Shown here: positions 58,713 to 64,000 of the stretch, piece after piece
How the letters are laid out: each line of letters begins with the position of its first letter
Position numbering within the stretch: position 1 is the stretch's first letter
Assembly: GCA_963834365.1 (NCBI GenBank)
Contig: CAWIBS010000030.1
Span: 434,001-498,000 of the forward strand
Origin: CAWJAP01 sp963834365
Lineage (GTDB): Bacteria; Acidobacteriota; Vicinamibacteria; Vicinamibacterales; Vicinamibacteraceae
Reading direction: 5' to 3'
DNA: 64,000 nt
Notes under the pieces: generated by a model
What the model saw: the letters and a program-made list of their open reading frames with translations, nothing else
The model's database searches: none
What the model was told of the DNA's origin: nothing
Translations under genes and position numbers: made by a program

Positions 58713-59582
58713 CTAGGGCGCCTGCGCGCCGGACACGACTTCGATGATCTCGCGGGTAATCGCCGCCTGCCGGACCTTGTTCATGTAGAGCGTGAGCTGG
58801 TCGATCATCTCCGAAGCGTTGCGCGTCGCCGAGTCCATGGCGGTCATTCGCGCCGCGTGCTCGGCCGCCGCGGACTCGAGCAGCGCCCGGTAGATCTGCG
58901 CCTCGACGTGCTGCGGAATCAGCGCGTCGAGGATGTGCGCGGGCTCGGGCTCGTACAGATAGTCGACCTCGGAGCCGGCCGTCGCCTGCGTGTCGTCGAG
59001 CCGGGCGATCGGCAACAGCCGCTCGAGGGCCACACGCTGCGTCATGACGCTCTTGAACTCGTTGTAGACCAGATAGACGCTCGAGACGCGGCCGGCGACG
59101 AACTCCTCGATCGCCCGCTTCGCGATCGCCTGGGCGTGCGAGAACTGCAGGGACGCGAACAGGCCGACGTCCTCGTAGCGGACGTCGAATCCGCGGCGCC
59201 TGAAGAAGTCGCGGCCCTTGCGGCCGAGGAGGCCGAGCGCCACCTGGCGATCGGCTCCATCCTTCACGAACTGAGACGCGCCCTTGATGACGTTGGTGTT
59301 GAAGCTGCCGCACAGCCCCTTGTCCGCCGTGACCACGATGAGCAGCGTGCGCCGGTTGGCGCCGTCCGGCGGCTGCGCCAGCAGCGGGTGCGCGCCGGCC
59401 TCGACGCGCGAGGCCAGGCTGTTCAGCACGCGCAGCATCTGCTGCGCGAACGGCCGCGCCGCGATGACGCGATCCTGCGATCGACGCAGCTTCGACGCCG
59501 CGACCATCTTCATGGCCCTGGTGATCTGCTGCGTCGATTTGACGGCGCGAACGCGGCGCCGGATGTCGATCAGTGACGGCAT
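58713..59582 (-). CDS. atpG: ATP synthase F1 gamma subunit
   Basis: 289 residues, intact: PSLIDIRRRVRAVKSTQQITRAMKMVAASKLRRSQDRV opens the central coiled-coil stalk, TADKGLCGSFNTNVIK is conserved, and the end MTAMDSATRNASEMIDQLTLYMNKVRQAAITREIIEVVSGA is the C-terminal helix. It lies between atpA and atpD. Confidence 0.97.
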   Translation of the reverse strand: MPSLIDIRRRVRAVKSTQQITRAMKMVAASKLRRSQDRVIAARPFAQQMLRVLNSLASRVEAGAHPLLAQPPDGANRRTLLIVVTADKGLCGSFNTNVIKGASQFVKDGADRQVALGLLGRKGRDFFRRRGFDVRYEDVGLFASLQFSHAQAIAKRAIEEFVAGRVSSVYLVYNEFKSVMTQRVALERLLPIARLDDTQATAGSEVDYLYEPEPAHILDALIPQHVEAQIYRALLESAAAEHAARMTAMDSATRNASEMIDQLTLYMNKVRQAAITREIIEVVSGAQAP

Positions 59583-59608
59583 GACGAGTGTCCCGAGCCT
59601 GCGGACGT

Positions 59609-61135
59609 CTAGGCTGCCGCGGCGTTGCCGGCCAGGAAGTCCTTCGTGAACTGCCTGAGCGCCCCGTCGAGCTCGGCCTTCAGCGCATCGTCGAGGACCT
59701 TCCTCTCGGCGATCGCCCTGAGAATACCGGGACGCCTCTCCTCGAACAGCCTCGCGAGCTGGATCTGATACTCACCGAGATCGGCAACCGGCACGTTGTC
59801 GAGCAGACCCGTCGTCCCCGCGTAGATGAGGACGACCTGCTGCGAGACCGGCAGGGGCGAGTACTGCGGCTGCTTCAGAATCTCGACGAGCCGCGCCCCG
59901 CGATTGAGCTGGCTCTGTGTCTGCTTGTCGAGCTCGCTGCCGAACTGAGAGAACGCCGCCAGCTCGCGAAACTGCGCCAGGTCGAGCCGCAGCGTGCCGG
60001 CAACCTGGCGCATGGCCTTGATTTGCGCCGAACCGCCGACGCGCGACACCGAGTTGCCGACGTTGATCGCCGGTCGCACGCCCTGATGGAACAGATCGCT
60101 CTCGAGGAAGATCTGACCGTCCGTGATCGAGATGACGTTGGTCGGGATGTAGGCCGACAGGTCGCCGGCCTGCGTCTCGATGATCGGAAGCGCGGTCAAC
60201 GAGCCGGCGCCGAGTGCGTCGGAGAGCTTCGCCGCGCGCTCGAGCAGGCGCGAGTGCAGGTAGAAGACGTCCCCCGGATACGCCTCGCGACCCGGCGGGC
60301 GCCGCAGCAGCAGCGAGATCTCGCGGTAGGCCTGCGCGTGCTTCGACAGATCGTCGTAGATGCACAGCGCGTGACGCCCGGAGTCGCGGAAGAACTCGCC
60401 GAGCGCGCAGGCCGCGTAGGGCGCGATGTAGAGCATGGGCGCCGGATCGGAGGCCGCCGCGGCGACCACGATCGAGTAGCGCATCGCGTCGGCTTCCTCG
60501 AGCGTCCGCACGATCTGCGCGATGGTGGACTGCTTCTGGCCGATCGCGCAGTAGATGCAGATGACCCCGGTCTCCTTCTGGTTCAGGATCGTGTCCACCG
60601 CGACGGCGGTCTTGCCGGTCTGTCGATCCCCGATGATCAGCTCGCGCTGGCCGCGGCCAATCGGAATCATCGCGTCGATGGCCTTGAGCCCGGTCTGCAG
60701 CGGCTCGCGCACGGGCTGACGATCGACGACGCCGGGCGCCTGACTGTGAGTCGGCAGGAACCTCGTCGTTGCCACCGGACCCTTGCCGTCAACCGGCTGG
60801 CCGAGCCCGTCGACGACACGGCCCAGCATCTCGTCCCCGACCGGCACCGAAATGATGCGACCCGTGCGCTTGACGGTGTCGCCTTCCTTGATCTTCTGCG
60901 ACTCCCCGAAGAGCACGGCCCCCACGCTGTCTTCCTCGAGGTTCAGCGCGATGCCGTAGAGGCCGTGGGGGAACTCGATCATTTCGCCGACCATGGCGCG
61001 CTCGATCCCGTGCAGGCGCGCCATGCCGTCGCCGATGCTGACGACCGTGCCGACTTCAGCCACGTCCACGTCGACGGCAAAGCCCCCGATCTGATCGCGG
61101 AGGATGCGTGAGATGTCTTCGGCTCTGATGTTCAT
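59609..61135 (-). CDS. atpA: ATP synthase F1 alpha subunit
   Basis: Intact, about 508 residues from the ATG at 61135. Features: MNIRAEDISRILRDQIGGF, P-loop GDRQTGKTAV, LLLRRPPGREAYPGDVFYLHSRLLERAAKL, and SVSRVGGSAQIKAMRQVAGTLRLDLAQFRELAAF. Non-catalytic nucleotide-binding subunit. The frame is open far upstream, but the family begins at this ATG. Confidence 0.97.
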   Translation of the reverse strand: MNIRAEDISRILRDQIGGFAVDVDVAEVGTVVSIGDGMARLHGIERAMVGEMIEFPHGLYGIALNLEEDSVGAVLFGESQKIKEGDTVKRTGRIISVPVGDEMLGRVVDGLGQPVDGKGPVATTRFLPTHSQAPGVVDRQPVREPLQTGLKAIDAMIPIGRGQRELIIGDRQTGKTAVAVDTILNQKETGVICIYCAIGQKQSTIAQIVRTLEEADAMRYSIVVAAAASDPAPMLYIAPYAACALGEFFRDSGRHALCIYDDLSKHAQAYREISLLLRRPPGREAYPGDVFYLHSRLLERAAKLSDALGAGSLTALPIIETQAGDLSAYIPTNVISITDGQIFLESDLFHQGVRPAINVGNSVSRVGGSAQIKAMRQVAGTLRLDLAQFRELAAFSQFGSELDKQTQSQLNRGARLVEILKQPQYSPLPVSQQVVLIYAGTTGLLDNVPVADLGEYQIQLARLFEERRPGILRAIAERKVLDDALKAELDGALRQFTKDFLAGNAAAA

Positions 61136-61223
61136 GGCAATCCGATCCGCCACGTCTTGCAATCGAGGCTCCGAGCCTGGCGGGCGCCGGAAGTCTCGCG
61201 GGCGCGGGTAGTCCGCGTCCGAC

Positions 61224-61775
61224 TCACAACGAGGGATGCGTCCGAAGACGCTCGCGCACGCGCTCCAGCTGACGCGCGATGCTGCCGTCGTACACGCGAC
61301 TGCCGATCTTCGCCACGACGCCGCCGATGATGGCGGGATCCACACGCACCTCCAGGAGGACCCGCTTGCCCGTGATCCGCTTGAAGGCTTCCTCGAGCGC
61401 CTGCGCCCGCTCCGGCGCCAGCGGCGCCGCCGCGGTCACCTCGGCACGGACCACTTGATGGAAGTCCATGATTCGCTGCTCGAACGCTGACACGATCTCG
61501 TCGAGCTCGTCCACATCGTCGTGCTCGATGATCAGGTGCAGCAGGCGGCTGACTGATCTTCGAGGAGGGCTGCAGCCGCTGCAGCTCGCGCATGACGCCG
61601 ACCTTGGCGCCGAGCGGCACCCCGGGGCTCGTCAATGCCTTGCGCAGCTCCGGATAGGCGTCCAGCACCGCGACCGCGTCTGCAGGTCACGGAGCGCCGC
61701 GACCGGATCGCCCGCCTTGACGAGGACGTCGAAGAGCGCCCGCGCGTAACGCCGCGCCGACGAACGACTAGCCAT
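61224..61775 (-). CDS. atpH: ATP synthase F1 delta subunit, two frameshifts
   Basis: About 183 residues from the ATG at 61775, which overlaps the end of atpF by eight bases. A one-base deletion near 61682 and a one-base insertion near 61552 must be repaired. The N-terminus is SSARRYARALFDVLVKAGD, then LDAYPELRKALTSPGVPLGAKVGVM, and the end is IDPAIIGGVVAKIGSRVYDGSIARQLERVRERL-like. It links F1 to the b stalk. Confidence 0.9.
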
Positions 61776-62583
61776 TGAGCTCCTTCATGCGCGACACGTA
61801 GCGATCGAGGGCGCGCTCGCGATCATCGTCGGTCATCGTGCTGGCGATGCGGTCGGCCGCGAGCTTCACCGCGAGATCGGCCGCGTGCTCCGTCAGTTGC
61901 CGCCGCGCGAGCCGTACTTCGAGGTCGAGCTCCCACCGTATCTGGGCGAGCAGCCGCTGGCGTTCGCTCTCCGCCCGCTCGCGGATGCTGGCCTCCTCGG
62001 CCGCGATCTCCTCGGCTCCCTTCGCGCGCATCGACTCGAGCTCGGCCGGGAGCGCCGCCAACCTGCGATCGATCTCCGCGAGCTGACGCTCGGCGGTTGC
62101 CGTCGTATCGCGCGCGGCGTCGAGATCGCCACTGATTTGCCGGCGACGGTTCTGCAGATGCAAGGACACCGGTTCGCGCAACAGGTACACCAGGCCGCCC
62201 ACGAGCAGGGCAAAGTTGACGACCTTCGCGGCGAGCGCCCACGGGCTCTCGTGACGCGCCCCGGATTCGCCGTGCGGCTCCGGCCCGTGAGCGCTCGACG
62301 GAGCCGGGGAGGAGGGTGCCTGATGCGCGCCCGCGTCCGACGGCCGTGCGCCGGGGCGCGGCGCGTGCTCGACAGCAGGCGGCGTGCCGGGATCCGCTTC
62401 AACGGATCCGGCCGGAGCTCGAGTCGCCGGGGCGGATGCCGCTGGCTGTGCGGCCTCGACCGGCGCCGGCTCGGGCCGAACAGGCGCCCGCCCCGAGGCC
62501 GCCGGCGCCATGGCCAGGATCGCCAACGCGACCATCGTGACGTGCCGACTCACTGAGTCTTGCTTGCGGAAAATTTCACAAGC
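61768..62583 (-). CDS. atpF: ATP synthase b-type subunit with signal-like N-terminus and Pro/Ala linker
   Basis: About 271 residues from the ATG at 62583; a GTG near 62547 is possible. The N-terminus looks like a signal peptide (MVALAILAMAPAASG). A Pro/Ala/Glu-rich linker of about 80 residues follows. Then comes the real membrane helix (ALAAKVVNFALLVGGLVYLL) and a long charged helix with RQLAEIDRRLAALPAELESMRAKGAEEIAAEEASIRERAESERQRLLAQI, the usual b stalk. Typical b subunits have 150-170 residues, so this extension is odd. It would place the linker outside the cytoplasm if the signal is cleaved. Confidence 0.85.
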   Translation of the reverse strand, partial: ACEIFRKQDSVSRHVTMVALAILAMAPAASGRAPVRPEPAPVEAAQPAASAPATRAPAGSVEADPGTPPAVEHAPRPGARPSDAGAHQAPSSPAPSSAHGPEPHGESGARHESPWALAAKVVNFALLVGGLVYLLREPVSLHLQNRRRQISGDLDAARDTTATAERQLAEIDRRLAALPAELESMRAKGAEEIAAEEASIRERAESERQRLLAQIRWELDLEVRLARRQLTEHAADLAVKLAADRIASTMTDDDRERALDRYVSRMKELNG

Positions 62584-62632
62584 CATGGCACGAGCAGTCT
62601 TGCCCAGCGGAAAGATTGAAGGGGACACGACG

Positions 62633-63059
62633 TCACGAGACCTTGCGTTCGAGAACACGGTCGGCGATGACCTGACTCAGGGACTCGACCTCGGTGGACA
62701 GGGCGTCGCGCGCGGTGTTGGTCGCGCTCCGAATCTGGAGCAGCGATGCGGCACGCAGCTCGCCCCCTTCCTCTCGCGTGATCGCCAGCAACTCGCTCCG
62801 GCGGTCCAGCGCGGCTCGACGGGCGACGTCCATCTGGCGATCGACTTCCCTCATCGCCGCGGCCACCTGCGCCTCGGTACTCCGTGCTGGCGGCCGACGT
62901 CTTGCGCTCGGCCTCGCCGGCGAGCTCGCGCGCCCTGGCGATCGCGCCGTGACGCTCGTGCATGACGCGCAGCAGCGGACGAAACAGAAGCTGCTGCACG
63001 ACGACCGCGAGCAGGAGCACGAACCCGATGACCCAGAGGACCGACAGGTCCGGTATCAC
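62633..63059 (-). CDS. ATP synthase second b-type (b') subunit, one frameshift
   Basis: About 141 residues from a GTG at 63059, with one extra base near 62875. The helix VLWVIGFVLLLAVVVQQLLFRPLL is followed by a long charged helix (MREVDRQMDVARRAALDRRSELLAITREEGGELRA). With atpF it makes a b/b' heterodimeric stalk, as in several other lineages. No a or c subunit gene (atpB, atpE) is next to it. The promoter upstream overlaps the end of selD. Confidence 0.85.
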
Positions 63060-63152
63060 GTGTGGTCTCCGAGAAACCGACTGGCCCGAAGGGCCGCTGG
63101 GGAAGCGGCCGGCGCGCGGGCGCGCGAACCGGGCCACCAGACAAACGACAGT

Positions 63153-63182
63153 TTTATACCACTCCCAGACCAGGCTCGGCAA
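63153..63182 (-). promoter_or_regulatory. Candidate atp operon promoter
   Basis: TTGCCG (63182-63177) and TATAAA (63158-63153), 18 bases apart, on the minus strand. It overlaps the stop of selD. The leader of about 90 bases contains a GGCCC-TTC-GGGCC hairpin near 63085-63097. Confidence 0.5.
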
Positions 63183-64000
63183 GCACCGCCCGGTGCTCGA
63201 TCCGCCCCGTCAGGCACACCTCGGTGCGACTCCTGAGGCACCACCTCGCCGACCTCCCAGACATCCACGCTGGCCCGGCGGAGGGCGTCCAGCGCGTCCG
63301 TCAACCGGTTGGGCGAAATCACGACGAGCAGCCCCCCCGAGGTCTGCGGATCGTAAACGAGCGCAGCTTCCTCGTCCGACAGCGCCGCCGGAATCTCGGT
63401 ACTCGCGGCGAAATGGGCGCGATTGCTGCGGCCGCCGGCCGTATTGTTCGCGCCCGCCAATTCGAACGCGCCGGGGAGCCAGCGGAACGCGGGACAGGTC
63501 GAACATGAGCGTCACGCCACTGGCCCTGGCGATTTCGGTCGCATGCCCGACCAGACCAAACCCGGTGACGTCCGTGCATGCCTGGACAACCCCAGGCCCC
63601 GTTGACGCCAGAGACGCAGCCGCCGAACGATTGAGGGCGCGCATCGAGGCGACCGCCGCATCAGCAACATCGGAAGCGGCGCGCCCGCGCTTGATCGCGG
63701 TCGAAACGATCCCCGTTCCGACAGGCTTGGTCAACACCACGCGTCCTCCGGGCAGCGCCCCGGCGTTCGCCCACACGTGGTCGGGATGGACGGTCCCCGT
63801 CACCGCATAGCCAAACTTCACCTCGGCGTCGCGGACCGTGTGGCCGCCGAGCAGTGCAACCCCCGCCTCTCGCAACTTGTCGTGCCCACCGGTGAAGATC
63901 GCGCGCACGACCTCGATCTCAATCTGCCCCTGCGGCAGCGCAGCGATCGCAAGCGCCGTCGCGGGCGCTCCACCCATCGCATAGACGTCGCTGAGCGCGT
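63154..64000 (-). CDS. selD: Selenophosphate synthase, 5' end outside the window, two frameshifts
   Basis: The C-terminal 280 or so residues of SelD, which makes selenophosphate from selenide and ATP. Visible are VALLGGHTVRDAEVKFGYAVTGTVHPDHVW, LTKPVGTGIVSTAIKRG, QACTDVTGFGLVGHATEIARASGV and VYDPQTSGGLLVVI. One-base insertions near 63485 and 63240 must be repaired, after which the stop is TAA at 63154-63156, following HRAVLAEPGLGVV. The catalytic Cys/Sec loop and the start lie beyond 64000. Its presence implies selenium use (Sec or selenouridine). Confidence 0.88.

Overview
The window is very GC-rich and densely coding, with few genes of obvious foreign origin. Gene content suggests a Gram-negative bacterium of the Acidobacteriota, perhaps the Vicinamibacteria. 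Pointers are LPS/O-antigen export genes next to a heptose adenylyltransferase, many secreted M28, PIG-L, FG-GAP and acetyl-xylan-esterase-like proteins, a UPF0182 protein, a SufBCDSU operon and an F1-type ATP synthase operon with two b-type subunits. The phylum call is inference; no rRNA or tRNA gene was seen.

Layout. 1-6.2 kb: end of an unknown gene, then on the minus strand a Tat-signal aminotransferase, proline-catabolic pruA and a HerA-like ATPase. 6.2-12.6 kb: an MBL hydrolase diverges from clpS-clpA, a BON lipoprotein, an FG-GAP protein and a transglutaminase. 12.6-20.5 kb (minus): an M28/PDZ peptidase, a UPF0182 membrane protein, a large esterase and a LolA-like protein. 20.6-26.2 kb (minus): the sufBCDSU Fe-S assembly operon behind one good promoter with a palindromic spacer. 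26.2-35.6 kb: APC permease, purEK, PIG-L deacetylase, two tandem paralogues of unknown function, a cysteine-rich leader peptide with a transcription terminator ahead of a cysM-JAMM fusion, a SufT-like protein, a class II photolyase and an OB-fold lipoprotein. 35.7-47.3 kb: a GAF/PP2C regulator, ggt, a FabZ-like dehydratase, a tiny membrane protein, a CsgG-like lipoprotein and a signalling island (kinase, receiver, FliA-type sigma factor, lone DHp protein, HTH protein, NtrC-type activator). 47.3-64 kb (all minus): selD (partial), atpF'FHAGDC, a PP2C phosphatase, Wzm/Wzt exporter, heptose adenylyltransferase, mfd, a SurA-like PPIase and a dihydrouridine synthase.

Two features dominate. First, many conserved genes are broken by single-base shifts: roughly 37 one-base insertions against 4 deletions by my reading, while mfd, pruA, ggt, atpA and atpD are clean. 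This looks like insertion-biased read error rather than gene death, so broken genes are annotated as whole CDSs with the break positions given. Second, intergenic spaces carry families of short degenerate repeats and palindromes, some of which run into the 3' ends of genes.

The most interesting candidate system is at 31.2-32.8 kb: a 25-codon leader with four Cys codons, a hairpin over its stop codon, a strong intrinsic terminator, and then a fused cysteine synthase-JAMM protease. It reads as a cysteine-responsive attenuator controlling a carrier-protein-dependent cysteine biosynthesis enzyme.
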